A stretch of DNA of 64,000 nt from Bin5 sp965221345 (GCA_965221345.1 CBDCSD010000002.1:2232001-2296000); one strand, 5' to 3'. Counted from the stretch's first letter, positions 42,849 to 51,455 are shown. Notes: a model not told the origin generated them from the sequence alone. Program-made: numbers and translations.

Positions 42849-44093
42849 ATGCGACGTGTGCCATTTCACCTGCTTGTTATCGCACTGCTGGTTCTGAGTG
42901 GCTGTGCTGCGCAGCCAACGATAGTTGCACCGCCGCCGGACAGCGCCGCGGCAGACTCCGGCGCGGCAACCCCGTCTTCGGAGGAGAATCTGCGAGACGG
43001 CTGCGTCGATTCGTACGACCCGGCTATCGACTACTTTCCGCAAAAAATGTCTGTGGAGTATGCTTCCGGCTTCGAAGTCGAGTATAACCGCAACTATAAG
43101 GTCGTCACCGTCACCAATCCGTGGCAGGGCGCGCAAGAGAGTTTTCGCTACGTGCTCGTCCAGTGCGGCACGCTGGCCCCGCAAGATGTCGAAGGCGCTG
43201 TAATCGAGGTGCCGGTCGATAATATCATTGCCATGTCGACGACTTATTTGCCCACGATCGAGGATTTGGGACTGATAGACAGGTTGATTGGATTAGACAG
43301 CTATGTGTGGACAACGAACGCGGCGGTGCAGGCGCGCATCGCGTCCGGTGACATCGCGGAAATCGGCGGCGGCGGCGCGGGGGTAAACGTGGAGCTGACG
43401 CTGGACCTGGACCCGGCGCTGGTGATGACCTACGGGATCGGCCTTGCCGATTTTGACACCCATCCGGTACTTCTGGAGGCAGGTATTCCGGTCGCGCTCA
43501 ACGGTGACTTTGTGGAGCAGAATCCGCTGGGCCGGGCGGAATGGATGAAGTTCATTGCGCTGTTCTTCAACCGGGAGGCGGACGCCGCGGCGCAGTTCGA
43601 TGTCATCGCCGCGGAGTATCATGCGGTCGCGGAACTGACGGCAACGCTGGCGGAGCGGCCTTCGGTCCTGCTGGGGAGCGTCTACAACGGGACCTGGTAT
43701 GTGGCGGGAGGCGAAAGTTACATGGCCAAAATGCTGGCCGACGCCGGCGCCGCCTATCTCTGGTCGGGTGAAGGGAATGTGGGTGCACTGCCGCTGGACT
43801 TTGAGTCGGTCTATGCGGTCGCGGCCGAGGTGGATTTCTGGCTCAACCCGGACAACTCCTTTTGGTTCAGCGCGGCAGATGTGCTCGAAAGCGACCCCCG
43901 CTATGGCGATTTTGTGCCGCTCAAACGTGGAAAGTTGTTCAACAACAATGCCAAAGTGAACGAACATGGGGGCAACGCCTACTATGAGGAGGGCGCGGCC
44001 CATCCCGAAAGGGTGCTGAAGGACCTGGTAAAGATACTGCACCCACAACTGTTGCCGGATCACGAACTCATTTTTTTCCGTCAGGTGCAATGA
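42849..44093 (+). CDS. ABC transporter substrate-binding lipoprotein, probably cobalamin/corrinoid
   Basis: A BtuF/FepB-type binding lipoprotein of about 414 residues. ATG 42849 (MRRVPFHLLVIALL) follows GAGGAGAG; the lipobox is LLVLSGC, so the mature protein is lipid-anchored. After an acidic Ala-rich linker the helical-backbone binding fold is visible: VVTVTNPWQGAQESFRYVL, IIAMSTTYLPTIEDLGLIDR, VVTYGIGLADFDTHPVLLE-like ALVMTYGIGLADFD, RAEWMKFIALFFNRE and PSVLLGSVYNGTWYVAG. Position directly after the cobalamin riboswitch and before cobS, cobU, a permease and an ATPase makes a corrinoid substrate likely; iron-siderophore binders share this fold. Confidence 0.82.
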   Translation: MRRVPFHLLVIALLVLSGCAAQPTIVAPPPDSAAADSGAATPSSEENLRDGCVDSYDPAIDYFPQKMSVEYASGFEVEYNRNYKVVTVTNPWQGAQESFRYVLVQCGTLAPQDVEGAVIEVPVDNIIAMSTTYLPTIEDLGLIDRLIGLDSYVWTTNAAVQARIASGDIAEIGGGGAGVNVELTLDLDPALVMTYGIGLADFDTHPVLLEAGIPVALNGDFVEQNPLGRAEWMKFIALFFNREADAAAQFDVIAAEYHAVAELTATLAERPSVLLGSVYNGTWYVAGGESYMAKMLADAGAAYLWSGEGNVGALPLDFESVYAVAAEVDFWLNPDNSFWFSAADVLESDPRYGDFVPLKRGKLFNNNAKVNEHGGNAYYEEGAAHPERVLKDLVKILHPQLLPDHELIFFRQVQ

Positions 44094-44160
44094 TCGTGAT
44101 TCCGCCCTGGTCAACTGTTAACGGGCTGTGGTGGAGCTCAGCGGGAGGCGCGGTCGCTCC

Positions 44161-44916
44161 ATGAAAGCGATACTGACCGGAGTTGTGGTAGCGTTTCAGT
44201 TCCTGACAATCGTGCCGCCGTTCTTGCGCCGGACGGTTACACCAGACGAGTTGGGGAGATCCGTCACCTACTTCCCGCTCGTAGGCCTGCTGATCGGGCT
44301 TCTTCTGTTCGGATTGCATTGGCTTCTTTCTGCCATCTTCCCGACGGCGCTGGTGGCGGCAATTCTGCTGGGTGTATGGATCGCGAGCAGCGGCGCACTG
44401 CATTTTGACGGCCTTTTGGATGCGGTCGACGGCCTGCTGGGCGGACGCACGGCCGAGGATCGTATGCGCATTCTGCGAGACGCGCGCGTCGGCGCGTTTG
44501 CTGTCGCTGCCGGTGGAATCATGCTGCTGTTGAAGTACGCTGCGATCGGGGGCATTGGGTCGGCGGGCGCGCTAATCGTCGCGCCGCTCCTGGGGCGTTG
44601 GGTGATGAGTGTGACGATTGCACTTTTCCCGTATGGCCGTGCCGAAGGATTGGGTCGGGAGATGAAGGACAATGCCGGCTGGCCCCAAGTCGCTGGGGCG
44701 ACGGCGATTTCGATGGCGGCGCTAGTTGTGCTTGCTCCGTCTGTTGGCATTGCGGCTACGGTTACGGCTGTTGTCGCGGTCGGTCTCAGCGCCTGGCTGC
44801 TGATTCGATTCACGTTAGCGCGCATCCCAGGGCTGACCGGCGACATCTACGGCGCGCTGTGTGAGGTCGGGGAGACGGTCTGCATCGTGACGTTGGCGGC
44901 GTACTGGTCTGGGTAG
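44161..44916 (+). CDS. cobS: Adenosylcobinamide-GDP ribazoletransferase (cobalamin synthase)
   Basis: Membrane enzyme joining adenosylcobinamide-GDP with alpha-ribazole (phosphate) in the last step of the nucleotide loop assembly. ATG 44161 begins MKAILTGVVVAFQFLTIVPP, the family N-terminus; SVTYFPLVGLLIGLLLFGL, GALHFDGLLDAVDGLLGGRTAEDRMRIL (HxDGLxDtaDglggg motif with its acidic metal-binding residues) and DARVGAFAVAAGG follow; about six helices in 251 residues, the usual size. Start 44161 is preferred over GTG 44128. It precedes cobU in the riboswitch-controlled operon. Confidence 0.92.
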   Translation: MKAILTGVVVAFQFLTIVPPFLRRTVTPDELGRSVTYFPLVGLLIGLLLFGLHWLLSAIFPTALVAAILLGVWIASSGALHFDGLLDAVDGLLGGRTAEDRMRILRDARVGAFAVAAGGIMLLLKYAAIGGIGSAGALIVAPLLGRWVMSVTIALFPYGRAEGLGREMKDNAGWPQVAGATAISMAALVVLAPSVGIAATVTAVVAVGLSAWLLIRFTLARIPGLTGDIYGALCEVGETVCIVTLAAYWSG

Positions 44917-45046
44917 GTACAATCTGCCCTGTCGAGGGGAGCGAAGCGCAGAACCACTTCACGTTCTCAGGACAGAGATAAGTGCAGAGAATGGTGGAGC
45001 CGTTCGCGCCCCTGCTGACTCGGTCGCTGGAAAAGGATAGAATTCA

Positions 45047-45664
45047 GTGGGGGAACTGATACTGATACTAGGCGGCGCCCGCAGTGGAAAGAGCGCAGGA
45101 GCAGTGCGGATGGCCCGAGAACGAGGGAGCGGCAAAGTGCTTTATGTGGCGACCGCCGAACCCGGCGATGATGAGATGCGGTTTCGCATAGAGAAACATA
45201 GGGCGGAGCGTCCAACTGGCTGGCACACGCTGGAAGCGCCGTACAACGTCGGACAGGCGATCGGTCGACAGCCGGACGGATATGCAACCATTATTGTGGA
45301 TTGCATCACTTTACTGGTGTCGAACTTGATGGTTAACAGGCCCGATCCCTATGCCGATGCGGTCCAGAAGAGCGTGGTCGAGGAGATAGCGGCGATCGTA
45401 CAGGCGGCAAAGGCGATGCCGAGCGCGAGCCGGATGATTATCGTTTCGAACGAGGTGGGCACCGGCCTGGCACCCCTCACCCCGCTGGGGCGGGCCTTCC
45501 GAGACCTGGTGGGTCAGGCGAACCAGACATTGGCCGCAGCCGCCGACAGGGCGGTCTTGATGGTGGCAGGACTTGCTCTCTTATTGAAGGGCGAGGAACT
45601 GGAAAGACAAGGCTCCGCCCAGATCGGGGCAAATGCGAACGAGGCCACGGTGAGAGATGAATAG
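45047..45664 (+). CDS. cobU: Adenosylcobinamide kinase / adenosylcobinamide-phosphate guanylyltransferase
   Basis: Bifunctional CobU/CobP of 205 residues, activating adenosylcobinamide with GTP for CobS. The N-terminal P-loop LILILGGARSGKSAGAVRMA is the standard; YVATAEPGDDEMRFRIEKHRAERP has the family ATAxxxDxEMxxRIxxHRxxRP motif with the guanylated His; TIIVDCITLLVSNLM (the DCLTLWVSNLL-like block), IIVSNEVGTGLAPLTPLGRAFRDLVGQ (SNEVGxGxVPxxxxxRxFrDxxGxxNQ) close the signature. GTG 45047 has AAGGA nine bases upstream. The stop overlaps the btuC-like permease start. Confidence 0.94.
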   Translation: MGELILILGGARSGKSAGAVRMARERGSGKVLYVATAEPGDDEMRFRIEKHRAERPTGWHTLEAPYNVGQAIGRQPDGYATIIVDCITLLVSNLMVNRPDPYADAVQKSVVEEIAAIVQAAKAMPSASRMIIVSNEVGTGLAPLTPLGRAFRDLVGQANQTLAAAADRAVLMVAGLALLLKGEELERQGSAQIGANANEATVRDE

Positions 45665-46781
45665 AGGGAAGATTTCCCTGGAAACTTCCGAAATTGGCGC
45701 ACGCTCATCGCTGACGCGGGGTTTTGTCCTGGCGCCCGGCCTGCTGTTGGCCGGGTTGGCTCTCATCGCGCTGGCGGTCTTCCTGTTGAGTTTGGCGGTT
45801 GGCTCTGTACGCATCCCTATCGACGAGATTGTGGCCGTACTGCTGGGTGGGGATGCCTCCAAGCCGGCTTGGGCAACCATCGTGCTGAAGTTTCGCCTTC
45901 CCAAGGCGTTGACGGCGATGCTGGCCGGGGCCGCGCTCTCTGTCAGTGGTCTGCAGATGCAGACTCTGTTTCGCAACCCGCTTGCAGGGCCGTTCGTGCT
46001 GGGAATAAGCTCCGGCGCCAGCCTGGGCGTGGCTATGACGGTGCTGCTGGCAGGCGTGGCCGTAGGTCTGGGTGGCAGCACTACCCTTCTGGCAGGGATC
46101 AGTCTGGCCGGCGATACCAGCCTGGCTCTGTCCGCCATAGCCGGCTCCGGTCTGGTGTTGCTGCTTGTGATGTCGGTGGCCCGAAAAGTGCAGAGCGGGA
46201 TGACGCTACTTATCCTGGGGCTGATGTTCGGATATACGACCAGCGCGCTGGTCAGTGTGCTGATCTATTTCAGTGTAGTTGAGCGTATTCAGGCCTACAT
46301 CTCCTGGACATTCGGCTCATTCGGGGGAGTCACCTGGCGGCAACTGCGGGTGATGGCGCCGGCGATTGTGTTGGGGCTGGCGGGCAGCCACCTGTTGATG
46401 AAACCGTTGAATGCGCTGCTTCTGGGCGAGACCTACGCCCTTTCTCTGGGTCTGAATGTGCGCCGGGTGCGACTCGGGATCATCGGCTCATCGGCGGTGT
46501 TGGCCGGCGTTGTCACCGCTTTTTGCGGGCCGATTGGCTTTTTGGGGATTGCAGTGCCTCACCTGTGCCGCAGTCTCCTGCACACGTCGGATCACCGGTT
46601 GCTGCTGCCCGCGGTCTCATTCATGGGCGCCACTCTGGCCCTCTGCGCGGATATCGTCGCCGGGCTGCCGGGCAGTCAACTGACCTTGCCTTTGAATGCG
46701 GTGACGGCGCTGTTGGGGGCCCCGGTTGTGATCTGGGTGATCCTGCGCCAGCGCAATTTAAGAGAGGCCTTTGCCGGCTGA
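45657..46781 (+). CDS. btuC: Corrinoid ABC transporter permease (BtuC/FecCD type)
   Basis: Ten-helix FecCD-family permease, 374 residues; ATG 45657 lies inside the end of cobU. Characteristic segments are LRLPKALTAMLAGAALSVSG-like FRLPKALTAMLAGAALS, LQMQTLFRNPLAGPFVLGISSGASLG, LLILGLMFGYTTSALVSVL, SFGGVTWRQLRVM, GLNVRRVRLGIIGSSAVLAG with GPIGFLGIAVPHLCR (the EAA-like loop contacting the ATPase), and LPLNAVTALLGAPVVIWVIL. The substrate is inferred as corrinoid from the operon. A 20-residue N-terminal extension precedes the first helix. Confidence 0.88.
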   Translation: MNRGKISLETSEIGARSSLTRGFVLAPGLLLAGLALIALAVFLLSLAVGSVRIPIDEIVAVLLGGDASKPAWATIVLKFRLPKALTAMLAGAALSVSGLQMQTLFRNPLAGPFVLGISSGASLGVAMTVLLAGVAVGLGGSTTLLAGISLAGDTSLALSAIAGSGLVLLLVMSVARKVQSGMTLLILGLMFGYTTSALVSVLIYFSVVERIQAYISWTFGSFGGVTWRQLRVMAPAIVLGLAGSHLLMKPLNALLLGETYALSLGLNVRRVRLGIIGSSAVLAGVVTAFCGPIGFLGIAVPHLCRSLLHTSDHRLLLPAVSFMGATLALCADIVAGLPGSQLTLPLNAVTALLGAPVVIWVILRQRNLREAFAG

Positions 46782-46794
46782 TAGGGGTATAGGG

Positions 46795-47910
46795 ATGACG
46801 GATGGGACTGTTTTGCGAACCGATGCCCTCTCGATAGGGTATCGCCGCGCGCGCAGAGCTGCCGTTGTCATCGCGAGCGAACTTAATTTCTCGTTGCGGC
46901 CTGGGGAATTGGTCTGTCTGCTGGGGCCGAACGGAGCCGGAAAGTCAACGCTGATGCGCACGTTGGCCCGGTTGCAACCCTCTCTATCCGGGCAGATCTG
47001 GCTGGATGATCGGCCCCTCGAGGACCTGCGGCCCGGCCAGTTAGCTCGTCGCCTCAGCATCGTGCTGACTGAGCGAGTTGATGTGGGCGCGATGTCAGGA
47101 TACGGGCTGGTGGGCCTGGGACGACATCCCTACACCGGCTGGACCGGGACGCTGAACGAGCAGGATCAGCGCATTGTGCAGTGGGCATTGCATGCAGTTC
47201 GCGCCCAGGATCTGGCTGATCGACTGATTGTTGAGATGAGTGATGGCGAACGCCAGAAGGTTTTTATTGCCCGCGCGCTGGCGCAGCAGCCGCGGGTGAT
47301 GCTGCTGGACGAGCCGACCGCATTTCTCGACCTGCCGCGGCGAGTTGAGGTGATGGACCTGTTGCGGCGGCTGGCCAACGAGAACAACCAGGCGATCTTG
47401 CTTTCCACGCATGATCTGGACCTGGCCTTGCGCAACGCGGACCGTCTATGGCTGCTGTCGGCGGACGGCGAACTCTTAGACGGGGCGCCCGAGGATCTGG
47501 TCCTCAACGGCGCGTTTGAACGCGTTTTTTCCGCCGAAGGAGTTACATTCGACCGGGAACGCGGCTCCTTTCACACGCGGCAGGAGACCTGTGGGCGGCT
47601 GCTCCTGCACGGCGATGGGGTTGCGGCCTTTTGGACGCGGCGCGCTCTGGAGCGAATTGGATATGCGGTGGAGAAAGAAGGAGAGGGGGAGAGTCCCTCA
47701 TCCGACTCCTCGGGTTCCGCTTCTCGAGAGTCCATAGTCGGCGCCATTTCAGTGCGAATGAAGGACGGCGGACTAGTCTATAGACTGGACATTGGAGGAC
47801 GAGAGGATTCATTTCCTACGTTGGACGCTCTGACAACATACCTGCGCCGCGGTGGCGCCGGAGGAGAAACTGATGCCAAGGCTGACGAAGATCTATACGC
47901 GCGGCGGTGA
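46795..47910 (+). CDS. btuD: Corrinoid ABC transporter ATP-binding protein with C-terminal extension
   Basis: ATPase for the preceding permease, 371 residues from ATG 46795 (AGGGG seven bases upstream). Walker A GPNGAGKSTLM (about 44), signature MSDGERQKVFIARALAQQ (Met-Ser-Asp in place of LSG), Walker B VMLLDEPTAFLDL (about 168) and the STHDLD switch histidine. A C-terminal domain of about 115 residues after 250 (RLLLHGDGVAAFWTRRAL, RIGYAVEKEGEG, YRLDIGGREDSFPTLDALT) is not part of BtuD-type ATPases; it may regulate transport. The stop overlaps the following gene's ribosome site. Confidence 0.86.
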   Translation: MTDGTVLRTDALSIGYRRARRAAVVIASELNFSLRPGELVCLLGPNGAGKSTLMRTLARLQPSLSGQIWLDDRPLEDLRPGQLARRLSIVLTERVDVGAMSGYGLVGLGRHPYTGWTGTLNEQDQRIVQWALHAVRAQDLADRLIVEMSDGERQKVFIARALAQQPRVMLLDEPTAFLDLPRRVEVMDLLRRLANENNQAILLSTHDLDLALRNADRLWLLSADGELLDGAPEDLVLNGAFERVFSAEGVTFDRERGSFHTRQETCGRLLLHGDGVAAFWTRRALERIGYAVEKEGEGESPSSDSSGSASRESIVGAISVRMKDGGLVYRLDIGGREDSFPTLDALTTYLRRGGAGGETDAKADEDLYARR

Positions 47911-48436
47911 CGACGGCACAACTGCACTGGGCGGCGGGCAACGCGTCGCCAAGGATTCGTTGCGCGTCCAGGTGTACGGGACGGTTGACGAGTTGAATTC
48001 GTACATCGGCGTTGCGCTGTCCAGCGGCCTGTGTGAGCGTTTGCAGAAAACGCTGCGCGAGATTCAGAATGAACTGTTCCATCTGGGGGCGGATCTGTGC
48101 TTTTTGGAAGAGGATAAGTCAAGCTACACTCCCCCACAGATCGAGCAGCGCCACGTGGACCGTCTGGAGGAGTTGATCGACGAGTTGACGCCGATCGTCG
48201 GCACCTTGGAGAATTTTATTCTGCCAGGCGGCTCGCCGGGCGCATCCCATCTGCATGTCGCGCGAACAGTGTGCCGGCGGGCGGAGCGGGAGGCCACCTC
48301 GCTGGCCAAAGAGGAGAAGATCAGCCCGCAGACGGTGCGCTATCTGAATCGTCTGTCCGACGCGCTGTTTGTCATGTCTCGCTTCGAGAACTGTCAACAG
48401 GGGGTGGCGGAGCCTCTATGGGACCCGGCGGCATAG
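47873..48436 (+). CDS. pduO: Cob(I)alamin adenosyltransferase, PduO type
   Basis: ATP:cob(I)alamin adenosyltransferase of 187 residues, adding the upper adenosyl ligand to salvaged corrinoid. ATG 47873 is preceded by GGAGGAG (47860-47866), embedded in the last codons of the ATPase gene. The ATP-binding N-terminal motif is TKIYTRGGDDGTTALGGG; VYGTVDELNSYIGVALS follows, then ELFHLGADLC, FILPGGSPGASHLHVARTVCRRAERE (the VLPGGxxxAAxLHxARTVxRRAER motif), and YLNRLSDALFVMSRF. Helical bundle trimer is the known fold. Confidence 0.94.
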   Translation: MPRLTKIYTRGGDDGTTALGGGQRVAKDSLRVQVYGTVDELNSYIGVALSSGLCERLQKTLREIQNELFHLGADLCFLEEDKSSYTPPQIEQRHVDRLEELIDELTPIVGTLENFILPGGSPGASHLHVARTVCRRAEREATSLAKEEKISPQTVRYLNRLSDALFVMSRFENCQQGVAEPLWDPAA

Positions 48437-48554
48437 GCGAGAGCGGCGCCGCCGCAAGCACGGCGGAAGAGAATCGGTTCTGCAGCTGTCGAAACCTGGT
48501 CTATGCTCTGCCTTACGCGGGCATCGGGCTGGGAAAAAGAGGGAGGGGTGTCCA

Positions 48555-48905
48555 GTGGATGTGCTGGAGATGGCGCCTTACGCGCGTCACGTTTTCGTCT
48601 GTTCAGGGCCGTTCTGCGATCCGGAAGGCAAGGCGAACCGGATCTACGCGCTGTTGGCCCGCAAGTTGGGCGATCTGGGACAATACGACAATCCCCGGCG
48701 CATAAAGCGGGGGATTACACCCTGTCTGGGCGTTTGCCACAGCGGACCGGTCCTTGTCGTCTACCCTGAAGGTATCTGGTACTGCCAAGTCGATGAAGCC
48801 CTGTTGGACAGGATCGTCGAGGAGCATCTGCGCAATGGCAGACCAGTGGAGGAAGCGGTCTACCATCGCCTACAAGAAAATGTTTACTCGAGTGATGTCA
48901 AATAG
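48555..48905 (+). CDS. Thioredoxin-like 2Fe-2S ferredoxin
   Basis: A 116-residue protein starting GTG 48555 just after GGGAGGGG. Four cysteines, VFVCSGPFCDPEG and TPCLGVCHSGPVLVVYPEG, match the thioredoxin-like 2Fe-2S family; IWYCQVDEALLDRIVEEHL is the terminal strand/helix. In other bacteria such proteins are encoded in cobalamin clusters (CbiW-like), and a role in reducing cob(II)alamin-type corrinoids for adenosylation is an inference from its place directly after the adenosyltransferase. It ends the operon; its last 22 nt overlap the convergent cytochrome gene. Confidence 0.8.
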   Translation: MDVLEMAPYARHVFVCSGPFCDPEGKANRIYALLARKLGDLGQYDNPRRIKRGITPCLGVCHSGPVLVVYPEGIWYCQVDEALLDRIVEEHLRNGRPVEEAVYHRLQENVYSSDVK

Positions 48906-49381
48906 GCGTAGACCGCACTGAGTCCGTCCGGGCTGATCTTTGTAGAGCCGAACAGGTGATCGGGCCCAAGTTCGCCGCCTGTGCGTATCAGATCTTCGAA
49001 CTCGTCTTCGTCCAAGGTCAGCCCTGCGAGAGATGACGCCTGATCTGTTCCTGAAGCGCCTTCGCCGTGGCACTCTGCGCAGCGTTTGCCGTAGACAAAC
49101 TCTCCCGCTGCAATGTCCGGGGCCTCTTCTTCGTCCTCTTCATCCTCCTGCTTGTCCGCTTCGCTGGCTTCTTGCAAATCTGTGACCGGCGTGGGTTGGT
49201 CAAAGCGGGCCGCCGGCATTGTTGCCACGACGTTGCGGTCGCTGGCAGCTTCTTCGCCCGAAACGTCTTCCTCATCGCCTCGTCCGCATCCTGCTGGCAG
49301 AGCAAGGAGCAACAGGAGGACAGCCATGATCGGCACAAAACGGGTGCTGTAGCGTGTATTGTTTCTTTTCCTCTGTACCAT
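48884..49381 (-). CDS. Cytochrome c lipoprotein
   Basis: A 165-residue monohaem cytochrome c. The signal peptide ends in the lipobox LALPAGC, anchoring it outside the membrane. A long acidic linker (EASEADKQEDEEDEEEAPD) precedes the haem site AGEFVYGKRCAECHGEG (CAECH). GGELGPDHLFGSTKISPDGL is where the axial ligand would lie, but no methionine follows the haem motif, so the sixth ligand is uncertain. The gene follows the ABC permease on the minus strand after a 100-nt gap with a hairpin, and overlaps the convergent ferredoxin gene by 22 nt. Ordinary electron transfer is likely. Confidence 0.85.
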   Translation of the reverse strand: MVQRKRNNTRYSTRFVPIMAVLLLLLALPAGCGRGDEEDVSGEEAASDRNVVATMPAARFDQPTPVTDLQEASEADKQEDEEDEEEAPDIAAGEFVYGKRCAECHGEGASGTDQASSLAGLTLDEDEFEDLIRTGGELGPDHLFGSTKISPDGLSAVYAYLTSLE

Positions 49382-49430
49382 ATTCCCGGCTCTCCTGCTA
49401 GTTCTTCGTTGCCAGCTTATCGCTATCAGC

Positions 49431-49449
49431 CGCCTGCTTGTAGCAGGCG
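49431..49449 (-). repeat. Hairpin between dppC-like permease and cytochrome c genes
   Basis: CGCCTGC (49431-49437), 5-nt loop, GCAGGCG (49443-49449). No T-run follows on the minus strand, so it is not a canonical terminator. Confidence 0.4.
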
Positions 49450-49481
49450 CGAAAATGAGAAACAGTTGACAATCGGACGTC

Positions 49482-50384
49482 TTACTCGATCATCTTTGGG
49501 TCGAGCGCGTCCCGCAATCCGTCGCCGACGAACGAAAAGCCGAGCATGGCCAGGGCTACGGCAATCGTGGGAAAGAGGGCCAGATGCCAGTATACACGAA
49601 CATACGCATTGCTGACGCCAACCATTTTTCCCCAACTGGGGATGGGATCGTTGATGCCGATGCCGAGGAAGCTCAGGCCGGCCTCGCCGAAGATGGCCGC
49701 GGGGATGCCGAAACTTATCGCCACTAAAATCGGTGTCAAGGCGTTTGGAAGCAGGTGGCGCAGAATGATGCGATTTCGACTCGCACCCAGGCCGCGTGCG
49801 GCCTCGACATACTCCTTCTCTCGCAGCGAGAGTATCTGCCCCCGCGTCAGGCGGGCGATGCCGATCCAACTGGTGATGCTGAGGGCGAAAATTACCTTCG
49901 CGATGCCGCCTCCCCAGACAGAAATGATCAGAATGGAAAACATCAAGCCGGGGAAGGCGGTCATGATGTCGATGAAACGGGAGATGAGAAAATCGGTGCG
50001 GCCTCCCACATACCCGGCCAGGCTACCTAACGGAACTCCGATCAGAAAAGCGACCATCTGCACGGAGATGCCGACGGTCATGGAGGTGCGGGCGCCGTAA
50101 ATCAGACGGCTCAGGTAGTCGCGGCCCACTTCGTCCGTGCCAAGTGGGTGGCCCGGCAGGTCCAAAGGAAAGCGCAGCACGCGGTCGAAATACACCCTGT
50201 CGTAGGGATAGGGGGCGACGAGGTCGGCGAATAACGCCAGAAACAGAAAGATCAGTACGATTGTCAGACCGAGTACGGCCAGCCGGTTTCGCAGGAACCT
50301 TCGGGCCGCGTCATGCCAGAGAGTTCGGTGGCGGTCCACGCCTGTTGGCGCTACGTCTAAGCGCTTCACGGCCCTGGCGGTCAC
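49482..50384 (-). CDS. ABC transporter permease, DppC/OppC type
   Basis: About 300 residues from GTG 50384, which overlaps the TAG of the upstream permease by one base; GGAGG lies six bases before. The OppC N-terminal domain RFLRNRLAVLGLTIVLIFLF is followed by HPLGTDEVGRDYLSRLIYGARTSM, a hallmark of peptide/nickel transport permeases; five further helices and the ATPase-contacting loop EYVEAARGLGASRNRIILRHLLPN (EAA-like) are present. It partners DppB below. No DppD/DppF ATPase genes lie in the run, so the ATPases must be encoded elsewhere. Confidence 0.9.
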   Translation of the reverse strand: MTARAVKRLDVAPTGVDRHRTLWHDAARRFLRNRLAVLGLTIVLIFLFLALFADLVAPYPYDRVYFDRVLRFPLDLPGHPLGTDEVGRDYLSRLIYGARTSMTVGISVQMVAFLIGVPLGSLAGYVGGRTDFLISRFIDIMTAFPGLMFSILIISVWGGGIAKVIFALSITSWIGIARLTRGQILSLREKEYVEAARGLGASRNRIILRHLLPNALTPILVAISFGIPAAIFGEAGLSFLGIGINDPIPSWGKMVGVSNAYVRVYWHLALFPTIAVALAMLGFSFVGDGLRDALDPKMIE

Positions 50385-51355
50385 TACGCTCCTCCCTCTG
50401 CGCCCAGTCGCACGCGTGGATCGACCCAGGTATAGAGAATGTCGGTGAAAAGGTAGGTAAGGCTCCACAGAAAGGCGATGAGCAGAAAGAGGGCCATAAT
50501 CATGGGATAATCACGATTGAAAATGCTGGTAACGAAAAACTTACCCAGGCCATTAATGCGGAATACTGCTTCGATAAAGATGCTGCCCGTCAGCAGATTG
50601 GGAACGATGACGCCAAGTGCAGTCACCATAGGAATCAGCGCATTGCGCAGGATATGCCGGAGCATTACTGCTCGTGTGCCTAGTCCTTTGGCTTTGGCTG
50701 TACGAGTAAAGTCCTGGCGCATGACATCCACGACGCTGGAGCGAGTATAGCGGGCGACGATTGCCAAAGGGCCGAGCGCATAAGCAACGACCGGCAGGAT
50801 CCAGTCGGTACAGATGTAGGCGCTGCCAATCAGACAGGATTCTGATGCATTCCACCCGCCCATCGGCAGCCACTTGAGTCGCACAGCAAAGAAGAGTATG
50901 AACCACATCGCCACCACAAAGCTGGGCACTGTGATCCCCAGCATGGCGATAAAGGTCGTAATGTTGTCGAGCCAGGAGTTCTGGTGATAGGCGGCAAAGA
51001 TTCCCAACGTGATTCCCAGGCCGAACGCCAGCAATACAGTCATCAGTCCCACTTGCGCGGTCACCTTCCAGCTTTTTGCAATCAGAGCGGTCACGGTGGT
51101 GGTCGGTTGCTGGTAAGGGATGCCGAAATCGAAGTGCAGGACTACATGCTTCATGTAGTTCAGGTATTGGATGTGGATTGGTTTGTCGAGCCCGTACTTG
51201 CGCAGGATATTTGCTTTGGCAGCCGGCGGCAGGGGGCCTTTGGTTTCGTCAAAGGGGCCGCCTGGCACTTGGTGCATGAGGAAGAAAGTGACAACGGAGA
51301 CAATAAACAGGACAAGAATCAACGAGAGAATTCGTCCTAAAATGTAACGTGCCAT
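50384..51355 (-). CDS. ABC transporter permease, DppB/OppB type
   Basis: A 323-residue permease from ATG 51355 (MARYILGRILSLILVLF); an upstream GTG/TTG frame to 51394 has no ribosome site. RILSLILVLFIVSVVTFFLM is the first helix; the TPP-type segment GLDKPIHIQYLNYMKHVV follows, then IFAAYHQNSWLDNITTFIAMLGITVPSFVV, and the EAA-like loop DFTRTAKAKGLGTRAVMLRHILRNALIPMVTALG, and GLGKFFVTSIFNRDYPMIMAL. It belongs with the solute-binding gene upstream (minus strand) and DppC downstream, forming one operon. Confidence 0.9.
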   Translation of the reverse strand: MARYILGRILSLILVLFIVSVVTFFLMHQVPGGPFDETKGPLPPAAKANILRKYGLDKPIHIQYLNYMKHVVLHFDFGIPYQQPTTTVTALIAKSWKVTAQVGLMTVLLAFGLGITLGIFAAYHQNSWLDNITTFIAMLGITVPSFVVAMWFILFFAVRLKWLPMGGWNASESCLIGSAYICTDWILPVVAYALGPLAIVARYTRSSVVDVMRQDFTRTAKAKGLGTRAVMLRHILRNALIPMVTALGVIVPNLLTGSIFIEAVFRINGLGKFFVTSIFNRDYPMIMALFLLIAFLWSLTYLFTDILYTWVDPRVRLGAEGGA

Positions 51356-51382
51356 AGCGTTGCCTAGGAACGTGATACGTGG

Positions 51383-51410
51383 GCGGGAGGCCACATTGGT
51401 GGCCTCCCGC
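51383..51410 (-). repeat. Perfect intercistronic stem-loop between binding-protein and permease genes
   Basis: GCGGGAGGCCAC and GTGGCCTCCCGC form a perfect 12-bp stem with loop ATTG, 46 nt after the binding-protein stop. Such elements stabilise the upstream mRNA segment or attenuate the downstream genes, giving more binding protein than permease. No T-run follows on the minus strand. Confidence 0.7.
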
Positions 51411-51455
51411 TCCGTTCAATCGCAACTTACTTGTCAAGGACATGCCGGCGAAACG

